From assembly GCA_050084985.1 (NCBI GenBank), contig JBITNC010000001.1, positions 94,364,001 through 94,428,000 on the forward strand: DNA of 64,000 nt, in the 5' to 3' direction. The notes under the pieces are model-generated. The model searched no databases, had not been told where the DNA came from, and saw only the letters and a program-made list of their open reading frames with translations. Origin of the DNA: Nageia nagi. Its lineage: Eukaryota; Pinophyta. Numbering within the stretch: position 1 is the first letter of the stretch; each line of letters opens with the position of its first letter. The position numbers and the translations under genes were made by a program. Shown piece by piece: positions 21,125 through 32,500 of this stretch.

Positions 21125-22371
21125 TGTTCCAAATTTTGATAAGTCATATAAAAGGCTTAACCTTTGCCATAGGTCTTGGATTGTCGATTATAGAGCATCT
21201 TGTATCAAACATTTTGAGAGGTTACACAACATGGTTTCGTCAAGAGATGAAAGAGATATTGTATTTTGAAGTTCTCTCCCTAACCAAATTTCTACAGTCA
21301 TGTCTGCATAAATTTACAATATTTCCCATTAATGGGGAGTGCTTTACGTGATGTCCCTCTCCTAGGGATATGAATTAGTAATTAATTGTATATAAGAGAA
21401 AGCTATGTAATTAGGAGTTTTTATGTACTTTTTTGTGATAATGAATTATAAATATTAATTAAAAAGATCTCAAGATAGGAGACTAATGGGTCCAAGGGAC
21501 CAATTATGATCCCCAATGTGGGATGTTTTCCTCCTTGAGCTAGTTAGGATTGTTTACTAGTATTTAAATGTATTTCTTTCATTATATTTGATTGTTGGGA
21601 TCATGAGGAGTGATTGTTGATATCTTGAGGATCTTATGGATGAGATTCTTAGCTTTGCATGGTTCTTATGTGAAATCTAGGAACTTAGCTATATAAGAGA
21701 ATGATGCATCATTGAGGAGACATCTTGGTTATTCATTCATCTACCTCTTAGACTTGGTTGCCAACCATTGCCAACTGCTAGATCAAGTAGCCTCATCAAG
21801 TTCTATGTGCCCTAAGGAGGATCAGAAGCCTCATCAAGCTTTTGTACCCTCAATGGACCCTCATTAAGCTCTTGCCAAACCTTATGAAGATTTACAACAT
21901 TCAAATCCAAGAGATAGTAGCCCTAGCAATGTGACATCATCCTTTGGGAGTGATTTGGAGCCTCATCAAGCTCTTCATGCCCTAAGGAGGATTAAAAGCC
22001 CCATTAAACTTTTGTGCCCTCGATGAAACCTCATTAAGCTCCTGCCAAACCTTGTGAAGATTTACAACATTTAAATTCGAGAGATAAGAGTCCTAACTGT
22101 GTGATGTCAACCTTTGGGAGTGACTTGGAGAATCAAATTTGGCTAGTAAGCCAAATGTCTAGCCCTTTGGGCCATAATTTTTCCATTCTTGTGTCTTAGG
22201 AGAGTTTGTCTAGCCCAAGAGGCCACATTGGACTCTTGTTTGAGCATTGTACTTGATCTTAAGAAATAACTATTTTAGATTTGGTTTCTTCGCATCCATG
22301 TTTTATTATTTTCTTGAGTTTCTTGATGAAATTTGCATAAATCCCTAATTTTTATAATTTGGAACATTACA
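21125..22371 (+). repeat. Gypsy-H 5' LTR (with internal 170-bp duplication)
   Basis: 1247 bp, TGTTCC to GGAACATTACA. It contains two head-to-tail 170-bp units (21791-21960 and 21961-22130, each starting CCTCATCAAG and ending TGACTTGGAG or TGATTTGGAG). The 3' LTR has only one such unit. Confidence 0.88.
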
Positions 22372-22599
22372 AACGACATCAAAGCTTGGATCTTTCCAAG
22401 CTATGAGGATGGAGAAGAGAAGATTAAAGGAGGATCATAAGATTGATGGCTTGCTGAATGTCTTGACAAAATTGCTTGGAGATGGGGATCAAGGAGAATC
22501 TTCAAAACAAGTAATGTCTATATCTCAACAACAATGATCCACCATGCATGAAAATTCAATATGGAGTACAAATCTTTGATGATTTCAATTAGTGAATAT

Positions 22600-22955
22600 T
22601 GGACCATTTTGACCACCAATATGAGAATGAGTTCTTTGGAGATTTGATTGCATTAAGGCAAAGGGATTCACTAGAGGCCTACATTGAAGAATTTTAGGTG
22701 ATTGTAGTGATGGTAAGCAATATATCTAGCAAGAGCATGACATTGTTTCTCATGGAAGGATTGCTTGAGCTATTGAAGGGGATGGTTAAGACTCTTGCAC
22801 CCACATCTCTCCAAGGTGCCATCGAGGGAGCTTTAATGTTGGAGCCAACACTCATGAGATTTATATCTACCTCTTCACCTAGATCTAGGTTATTTGAGGC
22901 TACACATGGCTCAAAGGAGAGTTTGTCCCACTATGGAAGACAACATTTATCTTAA
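22600..22955 (+). pseudogene. Gypsy-H gag core
   Basis: The frame reads FFGDLIALRQRDSLEAYIEEF, one stop (TAG, probably Gln), then FLMEGLLELLKGMVKTLAPTSLQGAIEGAL. This matches the Ty3/Gypsy retrotransposon gag pattern (LxxLRQxGSVExYxxxF ... FxxGLxxELxxxVxxxxPxSLxxAxxxAxxxE). The core lacks a visible zinc knuckle downstream. It is the only recognisable protein domain in Gypsy-H and assigns it to Gypsy. Confidence 0.75.
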
Positions 22956-25358
22956 GTAGGGGAGAAAATGATAAGGAGAGAGGAACTATCATTACAAGAA
23001 AAGAGAGAAGAGAAAATGATAGGGGAGAAAAGTGAGGAATGACCAAATCTAAGGAAAGAAAACATAAAGTATTCCTTTGTGACTGATTTTGAAGAAATCA
23101 AATTAGATATGGTGAAGGAAGAAGTTGCCTAGCCACATAAAGGGAGTTATCTTACCTTTGTATCAAGAATTAAGTAAATAAGAGCTTGAGATTCATAAAA
23201 GACTATAACCATGGGGCCTAATTATGATGAAGGAGATCCAAACTTATGTATAGGTTTGGAACTAGATCTAGATCCCACTACAGATTCAGATCCAAATCCA
23301 AATTTGGGAGGATAGAGCTCATTTATGTGGTTACAAAAAGTTTTACAAAGAAACCTAAGTATACATAAAGCCTTAGGAAGGTTCATCCATGCCCTAGGGC
23401 ATCTTTTGTGCCATTTTGAGGTATGAAGCAATCATGGGATCAATGCAAAAAGGTATGAAAGCAATTTTGATTTTTATGAAAGTAGTTCAATAACTTGGCA
23501 TAACATTGACAATGAGAAGTAGACATGGTTTAATTTGGATAAGGGATCGAGGAGGTTTGAGTTTGACTCCCAAACCAAACCTTTGGAGAAAGGAATTCAG
23601 TTTTGGAGATGATCTAATTGGAGAGGCAATCATTCATGCATGTGAGGTTATTATGGGTGGGAACAAGGAACAAATGGTTCAACAAAAGGATTCCATTAGA
23701 ATCTTAAAGACTATTGCATTAGGGTTGAATGGTGGAGTTGTTGATGTGACTACCAATGGGATCAAAACAATGTTGAGGAATGAAGAAATTCTTGGAGCTA
23801 CTAGTTCTTCCATAGAAAAAGTATGCCTAATCCTTCTAGAGAAAATTTTCTTTGTCATCCTAAAATACAATTCATATCAAATGAGCATAGTATTGTTGGA
23901 GACAATGATGTTGTAAAAAATGTTGGGGAAGAAGAAGACAAAACCATTGTTGTTTCATATCTAGGTTTTGGAGATTGTCCCATATGAAAGTTACAAAATG
24001 ATGCAAAGGTTGTTGTTGAATATGGATTTGAAAAAGGTGATGGGGATTTAAGTATTGATGAAGGATCAAGGATTATCTTACATCCAAATAAGGATACCAA
24101 ATATTTTTTGGGGATGCAAGTGATGTCATGTAAGCAACCATAATGTCTATTGTTGTTGCCACACAATGGACAACCAAACACATGGAGTTTGATACTAGTG
24201 TTGTCACACAATGGATTGCCAAATGCATAGAGTTTGAGGCTGTTATTGTTGCATTTTTAGAGGTTTATTTGAGCATTGTTGTTCTTCTACCATGAATTGT
24301 ATACCTTACATATTTTAGGACTACATTTATGCCAACTTTAAGGGGTAATATATTGACAAATAGGGCATTAAATGTAAAGGTCTTTGTTATGATATTTGGG
24401 ACTATTTTTGGGCTACCAAAGGCTGTGTATTGCGTCAAACCTAAAAATCCATTATTTGCTATGTTTGGAAGGGTAAAAGGAGTTGCCACACATACATATT
24501 TCTAGTTTTTTCAAAGTTTAGTGTATGGGCTGAGTTTGCACATTTTAGAAGGTGTGAGGGAGCATCCCATATGATAAACAAGATTGTTTGTAAAGATAAT
24601 TTTATCTAAGATTTGATGGAGGTGTTTGAAGAAGGATGTCTAGATTTGAGAAGACCTTGGTGAAATGTGGGGCACCAAGGATAATCATGTACAACCATTA
24701 GGAAGGACGTTCACCTTCTTGAACATCACTTGTATTATCTTAAGATTTGGATCAGCCATGATGACATTAATGGAAGAATGCTTGTTGATAACAAGTAACT
24801 AGGGATTATAACATGGTAAATTTGGAGACTGCACTTTTGGTTTCAATGGGAGTAATGCTTGAGAGGATAATAGGGACTATAATGATGGGATGTTGGGCTA
24901 CATGCTTCATGATGATTGGGACTCCCCATATTGTCATACTTAGGATAGTTTCTCCTAATTTTTTTGACACTACCATAATGCTTGAAATTACACACTTGAT
25001 AGAGATTGAGGAAGTGTCCTTCATGATGAATTTCAAAGTAGTATTTTATGAGCATGGATTAGTAGAATTCATGATTGTTTATTTACAATACATAAAAGAT
25101 GACCAAGATGTAGTGAAGATAGTCTTTCATGTGATACTTGCAACATGTATAGATTTTGATGTTACCCTTGCATACTTGTTTGTTCTTGGTAAGGAAAAGA
25201 GAAAATAACTTTAGAATGATGGATTCACAATTAGAGTTGTGCAGTCAAAGCATGGAAAACATACTCCTTTGATATTGTTTTGGGACCCTAGGATCATAAT
25301 GAGATTTATCTTGATGTTAATGAGATGGTGTTGGCATTGCTTGAGGACAAGCAATTTT
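22956..25358 (+). other. Gypsy-H interior without recognisable pol
   Basis: Open segments exist at 23506-23916 and 24813-25208. The first is moderately polar (DDLIGEAIIHACEVIMGG, NGIKTMLRNEEILGATSSS); an adjacent frame is acidic (EGDPNLCIGLELDLDPTTDS). Neither shows protease, RT, RNase H or integrase motifs. A local 45-bp direct duplication occurs at 24154-24243 (TTGTTGCCACACAATGGA / TTGTCACACAATGGA). This may be the body of a non-autonomous element with its own drifted sequence. Confidence 0.5.
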
Positions 25359-25377
25359 GAGAGGGGCAAACTTGTAT

Positions 25378-26447
25378 TGTTCCAAATTTTGATAAGTTAT
25401 ATAAAATGATTAACTTTTTGTAGAGGTCCTAGATTGTCAATTTATCTTTTGGAATGGATAAATAATCTTGTGACAAATGTTTTGACAAGTTATATGACAT
25501 GGTTCCATCAAGAGATAAAATAAATGTATTTTGAAGTTCGCTCCTTGGCCCATATTTCTATAGTTGTGAGCACGAAAATTTACAATATTCTTCCATTAAT
25601 GGGGAGTGCTTTATGTGATGTCCCTTTTTTAGGGATATGAATTAATAATTGATTGTATATAGGAGTAAGCTATGTAATTAGGAAGCTTTATGTACCTTTT
25701 GATGATAATGAATTGTGATAAGATTAATTAATGTGATCTCAGGATAGGAGACTCATGGGTACAAAGGACCAATTATGAGCCCTAATATGGGCTTCTCTTT
25801 GCTTGAGCTACTTAGAAGTGTTTACTAATATTTATATGTATTTCATGCATTGTATTTGATTATTGGGATCTTGAGGAGTGATTGTTGGGATCTCAAGGAA
25901 CTTATGGATGAGATGCCTAGCTTTGCATGATTCCATGGCAAGATCTAAGCACTTAGCTATATAAAAGAATGGCACATCATTTAGGAGACATCTTGGTTAT
26001 TCATTCATCCACCTCTTGGACTTGGATACCAACCATTACCACCTATTGGATCGGGCAACCTAATCAAGCTCTTTTTTCCCTAAGGAGGATCATAAGCCCC
26101 ATCAAGCTTTTGTGCCCTTGGTGGAGCCTCATTAAGATCCTTCCAAACTTTGTGAAGACTTACAACATTCAAATTTGAGAGATAGGATCCCTAGCAGTTT
26201 GACATCAACCTTTGGGAGTGACTTGGAGTGCATTGGAGCATCAAATATGATCAATAAGCTAGATGTTTAGCCCTTCTTCCAATTTAGGAAAGTTCATCTA
26301 GCCTTAGAGGCCACATTGGATGCTTGTTTGAGCATTGTGTTGATTTAAGCAATAAATAATTCATATCTAGTTTCTTGGCATCCATATTTTGGTGTTTTTT
26401 TGAGTTTCTTGATGCAATTTGTATAAATTTATAATTTAGAACATTAA
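25378..26447 (+). repeat. Gypsy-H 3' LTR
   Basis: 1070 bp, aligning with the 5' LTR except for the missing second 170-bp unit and scattered changes; it ends near AGAACATTAAA. Confidence 0.85.
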
Positions 26448-27100
26448 ATTGTCTATTCTTAGAGGTTCAACATGCATAATCTCCTTGTTAACACCTCTTA
26501 TTTGGCATGAAGAAATGATATTTATTGATGGTATAACTTCTTCTATTTGTGTGACCTTCCTCATTTTGGGCATTGGTTCCTTTTGATTGTCAAGGCACAA
26601 TATGGAAAAATGCCCTTGTTTTGTACAAGAAGATATAAAGGGTATATGCTCATACTCAATCTCTTCTTTCCAAATTCCAAGTTCTAAGACTAAATTAATG
26701 GAGTACATGGGTTTCTTCCATGTCAATGGTGACAAAAATCCTTGCATACAATACCAATTGAGATTTTGACATGGTCACCACGTCAATTGTTACTGAATCC
26801 CTAACAACTTAGGTTATTAGTAGAAAAATCTCATTATGCCAATACTAGAAACGAAGATAAAGGAAATGAATCCAAACTAATGCTATATTGATACTTTGAG
26901 TATTCAAATAAAATTCTAGTCCCCATTTTTGTAGAAAGAGTCCATGCTTTCCAAAAACATGGACCTTATACTAAAATACACCTCAAATTAGCCTCCAGTG
27001 GGAGTTTCACCTTGAAAAAATCATTGGTCATTTTTTGAAATTTTGATATGACCCTAAGGCTACCATTTGGAGCTTGCCTAAGGGTTAATAGTGTTGATGT
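26448..27100 (-). pseudogene. LINE ORF1-like / DUF4283-type zinc-knuckle sequence
   Basis: Minus-strand translation at 26747-26448 gives GIWKEEIEYEHIPFISSC, then CTKQGHFSILC, which fits the plant LINE ORF1 layout in which a DUF4283-type RNA-binding fold is followed by a YExIPFxCxxCxxxGHxxxxC knuckle; the first Cys of the pair is altered. Upstream, in other frames, pieces such as LYARIFVTIDME resemble the ARVxVEIDL segment before the knuckle. Gypsy-H is inserted immediately after it, and the minus-strand continuation would resume at 21124. The class is reasonably supported; the extent is not. Confidence 0.55.
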
Positions 27101-27384
27101 CTAATAATCACCCCAAAATTTTCTCTACCAAATTATTTCCTCTATGAGCCATGATAATATTCAAGAGATGCTTGGGGAAATGAAGTTTCCCTTCATTTGG
27201 AACTAAGGTTATCTAGCAAGGTGGCTTCACAAAGTACTCATATCCATTATGTACCACCTTGGCCCAATATTTTGTATCTAGTTAAAGGAATCAATGCCAT
27301 TGTTTTCCCTAGGGGGTACATGACATGATCCTTGGTCCATTTGCTTGACCCTACCAAGGTCCTTGTCCTCCATGAAGTTGTAAA

Positions 27385-27660
27385 CACTACACCAAAAAAG
27401 GATTTTCATGATTAATTTGCACCATCATAAAAGGCTTTTGATAAAAGTTATTTAGTAGTTGTCTATGAGGGTTTCGTTAAAAATTCAACACCATACTATG
27501 ATGGTTAAGCAAATTACTGCAAAAGATTACCTTAGTTTATCCTTATGAAGGTGATTTATGGCCATCATTTTAAGATATTTTACAATGGTCATAAATCATG
27601 CTCATAGAGTATATTATGATGATTTTTAGTGACCCAAAACAAAGATTTTAAATCACTGCT
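27385..27660 (+). mobile_element. Possible CACTA-type transposon end
   Basis: CACTACACCAAAAAAGG at 27385 has the CACTA start and A-rich continuation of an En/Spm terminal inverted repeat. Subterminal words such as ATGGTTAAG/CATCATAA appear but no clear array, and the matching CCTTTTTTGGTGTAGTG end was not found in the window. It could be a truncated end or coincidence. Confidence 0.3.
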
Positions 27661-27679
27661 ATATTATTCCTTTTTAAAA

Positions 27680-27829
27680 ATATATATAAAAGGTTCCCTT
27701 TGATGTCAAATGCTTTGAAGGATTTGTATGCTAAATTTAGGAATATACTATTTGAACAAATAGAATATGTTGGCATTAATCTTAATGATGTTACATTTAT
27801 TAATGTATTATTTACATGTAACCATGTAG
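27680..27829 (+). pseudogene. PPR-DYW pseudogene, 5' piece
   Basis: Reads FEQIEYVGINLNDVTFINVLFTCNHV, the P/L-type PPR helix pair (FEQMxxxGIxPDxVTFxxxLxACSH) seen in organelle RNA-editing factors. The frame is interrupted after CNHV by the solo LTR and resumes at 29321. The same motif occurs in four modules at 41-42 kb. Confidence 0.7.
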
Positions 27830-29320
27830 TGTTGATTAAGATTGTGTAATATCTTCACTCGCTACAATCTTAACAATATTATATTATGAATAGACTATTT
27901 ATGATAATTAGATCTCCAGAGAAGGCTGATTCCTTATCCATTAGGCATAAACTATAAAGAACAATAACTAGAAAGAAAAAAAGGGGTAAAAATGAGAGGA
28001 ATAAAATAAAGAGATAAGAGTAATAAGGAATAAAGCAAAGGGGTGAATCACTAGTTTAGTGTAGGATTTCATAGTGTGTGAAACCTTGGCGAGAATCTAG
28101 TGTAGCAACTATAGAGCAAGCCTTCACTCTCTTAATTATTCCTCAGCATACACTTTACCATGTAGCAATTACAATTATTCCAACACATTGCTATTATTAT
28201 TCAAGAAACATTCATCAATTACCATAATGTAACCATATTAAGAACAATTGTAACAAGTGTTGGGAAAGAAGGGTCAATATAGTATCATATTGTTGGGAAA
28301 ATAAATGGTCTTTGAAAATAAATACAAAGGCAAATACTAAGGATCTTGCCCCATCACCTTATTACTACCTCTACTCATACATAAAGCAAAGTAACTATAA
28401 TGCAATTGAAAAGATCGAATGATTACATAAAATTGCCTCAATAGGCCTGATCTTCTTTTGTGAAGTCTTCTTGGTCAGTAGTTACATGTTTTGAATTTTT
28501 TTGACCACCTACATCTTTCTCGAAACCCTTTATAATGGTCTATAGCTTTGGTGGGGTTCTCTATAACTGTTTCTACTTCTATGGAAGTAAAAAGCTATTT
28601 TAGAAGTTTTTAGGTGCTACTCCTATGGTTCCAAAACATTATGACCTTTTTTGGGCATTTACTTTTATATCTGCTTCTCTCCTAGAGCTTTACAATCATT
28701 TTAGAGATGTCAGTTTGTATATCAGGCCTTTTTCTTCTTATTTCTTCTCTTGGGATTTGTGTTGAATCGAACTAGAATTACAAATGCTCCTTGATGATGT
28801 CACTTATCTCAGCTCAATGGTAAGAACAAAAATGGGATCTCCATACTCTGTAGTATTTCCTGTAGGGACCGCACATCCTCTTGATGTCATCATTTCTCTC
28901 TAGGTCTAGTTATAAGACAAAGATGAAACTCTACTGCTCCAGGTGATGTCACATTGAGAAAGGTCTTACACTTAGCCATTTTTACTCTACTTCTTCCCAA
29001 GGTTGCTAGGTCAAGCGAACTTTGGAATTTTGAATTCTTTGGATGACATCATCTCTCCTTAGGTTCAGAAGAAAGAACCAAAATAGGACCTCGTGCTTTG
29101 CAAATTCCTTTGATGACATCATCATCTCCTAGGTCTAGTGATAAGACAAAAATGAAACTTCGCTACTTTGCATGATATCATCTACTCCTGAATCCCTTTA
29201 TACTTAGCTTACTTTCATGTGAAAGACTCTAGAATCTCCACAACTAGAAAAGAATGCTTCAATACATTGAATACACTTCCGGGGTCCTCCCCAAAATGTA
29301 GAACTATATATAAGTATACA
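27830..29320. mobile_element. Solo LTR S1 inserted in the PPR pseudogene
   Basis: 1491 bp starting TGTTGATTAAG and ending AAGTATACA, flanked on both sides by TGTAG (27825-27829 and 29321-29325). Removing it restores the PPR context CATGTAGGTTTAGT. There is no coding sequence. Inside, 28790-29190 holds five or so diverged units of about 65 bp beginning GATGACATCATC. Orientation could not be determined. Confidence 0.85.
28790..29195. repeat. Diverged ~65-bp units with GATGACATCATC
   Basis: Units begin near 28793, 28880, 28947, 29043, 29113 and 29184 with GATGWCATCAT, followed in most by TCTCCTAGGTCTAGTxATAAGACAAAxATGAAACT. The lead word is almost palindromic. Confidence 0.65.
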
Positions 29321-29910
29321 TGTAGGTTTAGTAAAAAAGGTCTATTAATACATCAAATCCATGAATGATTATTATCATATTACACCCATAATGGAACTAC
29401 ATTATGCATGTTATTTATGAAACAACATTGCCCCCAAATTCCACATAAAGCAAGGTCTAATTGAATGCCTTGTTTTAATTTCTATAATCTACTATGAAAA
29501 ACTTGCACCTTACATGGAAGACATCTTCAAGATCATAAAAAAGGGTTGTTAGAAGTGATGTAGTGGCTATGACTTTGCTGATTATTAAATTTTGAAGGTT
29601 AATTTGTGATGAAGGGATATCAATTCAAGAAGAGTATGGTGGGGAATACACTGCATATTATGAGAGTTGTCATATCCAATTTATAAAGTAAAAATTACTT
29701 GCACTTGTGTCTATGTTGTTGTAGATTTTACGAAGAGCTAGATTATCTATGGTGATGAAAGAAGTATGATATGTTCCTGATATGAGATTTGTTCTACAAG
29801 ATATCAAGGAGGAAAAGAAGGATCACATTATTTACCACAATAGTAAGAAACTAGCAATTTCCAATGAAATGTTTATACCAATGAAGCTAGAGAGGTGAAG
29901 AAGATGAAAT
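29321..29910 (+). pseudogene. PPR-DYW pseudogene, 3' piece (PPR, then E+/DYW start)
   Basis: After the solo LTR the PPR frame continues with VGLVKKG-like bases and a segment equivalent to SMNDYYHITP. 29460-29560 includes MEDIFKIIKKG, another PPR-like start. 29750-29910 then reads YVPDMRFVLQDIKEE, KKDHIIYHNSKKLAIS, the start of the E+/DYW domain (VPDTKFVLHDVEEEQKExxLxxHSEKLAIA). The cytidine-deaminase-like zinc site that should follow is not found here. Stops and a missing central E domain show it is dead. Confidence 0.72.
29390..29570 (+). repeat. Duplicated segment D1, copy 1
   Basis: Shares GAACTACATTATGCATG..TATTTATGAAACAACATT and GAAAAACTTGCACCTTACATGGAAGACATC with 33345-33520 in the same orientation, about 4 kb away. 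Confidence 0.8.
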
Positions 29911-32500
29911 ATACATTAGAAGAGGAAAGAAATCACCTTTTCATCCAAGAATGCTCCAATGATGGATGTGTGAATCTTCCAAAATGATGTAATCCTTGTA
30001 AAAAAACCCCAAAATACATGCAAATATGATACTAATAAAAACTAAAACGCTTAATTTTCTCATTTGAAAACTTACTTTTATTTACTAAATGATATTTTCA
30101 ATGGGAATGGAAAGATGGACAATGTGAGCCCATCATCTAAGAGGCAAATGCCTAAGAATAAATACCCACCCCAACCATCAAAGGTGAGGCAAGAGGGTAT
30201 CCTAATACTTTCGTTAGATACATATATATCCATCTATGTAAATCAAGTACTATTATTAAGGACTAGTATTAAGAGTTAAACATGAAATATCAATTTCAAA
30301 ACTAACACTCAATAAAATAAACCTTCATTTTAACACATTACAACATGTATCCATGATTAGACTCTTAATCATATTCCCTAGCAACACTTGCATTTTCTCT
30401 CTTTATTTTTATTTTTACCAAATTATCTTCTTTTATTTGTCTGGCCAACTTTATACATATCCTATCTATAAATCTCAGTAAAAAATGCTATTCACGTGGT
30501 CATCACATACACATAAATTTAAGATTGAAATTTTAACATATGTTGTCAGAAAAGGATTGAGAGTGACTTGTAGAGGATCGCTGGTGGTCCTATTTTGCTT
30601 AGAAATGGATCATTCACGATCCTCTTCTTGAGGAATTTTGTGCTCAAATTTAAAGTACAAATTTTTACTACTAAAAAAAAGATCAAAACTAGCATCAAAA
30701 AGATAAAATTTCACACACACATGAACATAAATGTTTATATTGGGTCCCCTTAATGTGAGAGTACATCTAGTCTTGAAGGAGCCTTTCTCTTTTGTTATTG
30801 AATTAAGGATGAAGCTATAGCCACAATAGCCTAATGCTATGTCTCTTTTGGACACTCTTGCATCTTATTTAGCTCCAATGGTCTTTTTTGCTCCTCTCTT
30901 GTTCATCAAACTTAACTCCATAGAGTTATCAAATGCTTCTCAAGCCTCCCTATAAGTGACTCAAGAATATAATTTGGTTTTCACAAGTTCAAACATGACT
31001 CATGAATCTGATTATCTCCAATGGCTTCATCAATAGCCATGTTTCAAGCCTCTCTCCAAGAGACTCAAAAACTCTTAACCATATCACAAAAGAAGTATTT
31101 CATTTTGGTGACCTTCAATCTTGTCATTCATGATCCCATCTTTGTTCTCCCAATAACTTTTGGCTGAAAGACTCACAAGCTTCTTCACATGTGACAATGA
31201 ACTCTCTAGACTACCCACTATCTCCCTCTAAGAGTATAATGAGCATATGATATTCTTCATCATATGCATTACAAACATATAATAAGACTCATGTATATAT
31301 CCCTATAACATACAACATGTGACCTCACATTGATGCTCCCACTACATCTATGTGATCATTCCAATACATGAAGAATACAATGAGAAGAGCATAGAATGAT
31401 TCCTTTTGCTCATTTTACACTTTACAAATTTGAGAATAAAAAAAGAATGAAGTTCATGACTTGTACATATGCTATCTATGGTATGATCTACTCCACATGT
31501 GGTAGCATATAACCACACTAGTGAATACTCTCCTCTTACAATGCTTTTCTTTCCTACTTTTTACTTTCCTTTTTTTTTGTAATGAAGTCTCTCGAAGGAT
31601 AAAAGGTCACAACTGATGTCTTTTGGATTACATATGATGCTTCAACTTCCCCTTGAGTAACTCTTTATGCTTCACTTTTTGTTTTCCCCTTTCAAAAATG
31701 GGCTACTGGTAGTCTGTAGATGACTAGAATGGACCGCTAGCGATCCTCTTTCTATAAAGTCTAGTCACCTAATTTTGGGAATATGTCAGATTCCTTGTAC
31801 CAAATTTCTTGCATGGTTGATGTTGGTGATGCCCATCTCCATTTTTGATGATTTTTTTCTTTAAAATAGATTCTCAATTTTAGATCAATATGGTATCTAC
31901 TCTCCTCACTTCTAGATTGGTTGTCCACTATACCTGTAAGATGCTAGAAGATCTTGCTCAAGGGATGGTTTTCTCTTGATCAATCAATGAAGGTTTAGAT
32001 AAAGAATGCTCTTTTATACATACTCACATTTGTTTTGCAAGAATTTAAGCACACCTCTTCATAAGTAATTACAAAGATAGCAACAATTGAGATTCATTGA
32101 AGGCACACTATGCATATTATAAACTTAATTTCATTAAAGGAACAATATGCATATGATCTCATGGAGCCTCCCTATTATATATTGCTTGGACAATCACCCT
32201 CAAAATTTGTAGAATCATCAAACACCAATGGAGACCCAATCATTCTCGAATGAAGCTATGCGTAAATGCAAAATATAGTAATGCAAAATAACATATCATT
32301 CCAATTTCCATTTTGTAAACAATGTAAGTGTTTAAAAATGATTAAATTTAGGTTACTATTCAACCTAGTTGCAATAGTGACATGAAGGTTATTTACTTAG
32401 CAAACAAGTAGTTTTCTAGCTTCCTCATGTAGTGCATATATATGTAGGTATATATTTGTTCCCATTTGATCATCAACTAAAAATTATACAACATAATACT
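29911..32500. other. No recognisable gene or element
   Basis: The open segments at 30064-30279 and 30610-30855 have no known motif. A loose 90-bp duplication with CAAGCCTCYCTNYAAGWGACTCAA lies at 30930-31080, and similar strings GGATCG..GTGGTCC / GGACCGC..GCGATCCTC occur at 30570 and 31730. A terminal-repeat structure is possible but I could not define ends. Confidence 0.4.

Larger units (their letters stand above)
21125..26447 (+). mobile_element. Gypsy-H, non-autonomous LTR retrotransposon with gag remnant
   Basis: Two related long repeats, 21125-22371 and 25378-26447, both starting TGTTCCAAATTTTGATAAG, enclose about 3 kb. The interior has a degenerate primer site (22372 on; ACATCAAAGCTTGG), a Ty3/Gypsy gag remnant, unassigned open segments, and a purine tract GAGAGGGGCAAA (25359-25370) shortly before the second LTR. 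Just upstream of that tract a frame ends LALLEDKQF-stop, a C-terminus seen in some plant Gypsy polyproteins. I find no RT, RNase H or integrase motif, so the element would depend on a partner. No convincing target duplication. Confidence 0.82.

Noticed and set aside
24806-25208. Overlapping open frames on both strands in Gypsy-H as membrane protein genes
   Set aside because: The hydrophobic Met/Ile/Val-rich translation is typical of ATG/ATT-rich low-GC DNA. No signal, domain or relative is visible and it sits inside a decayed retroelement.
30538-31800. Possible LTR pair or solo LTR beginning TGTTGTCAGAAAAGG
   Set aside because: The similar GGATCG/GGTCC strings near both ends are short and partly inverted, and no target duplication or CA end could be fixed.
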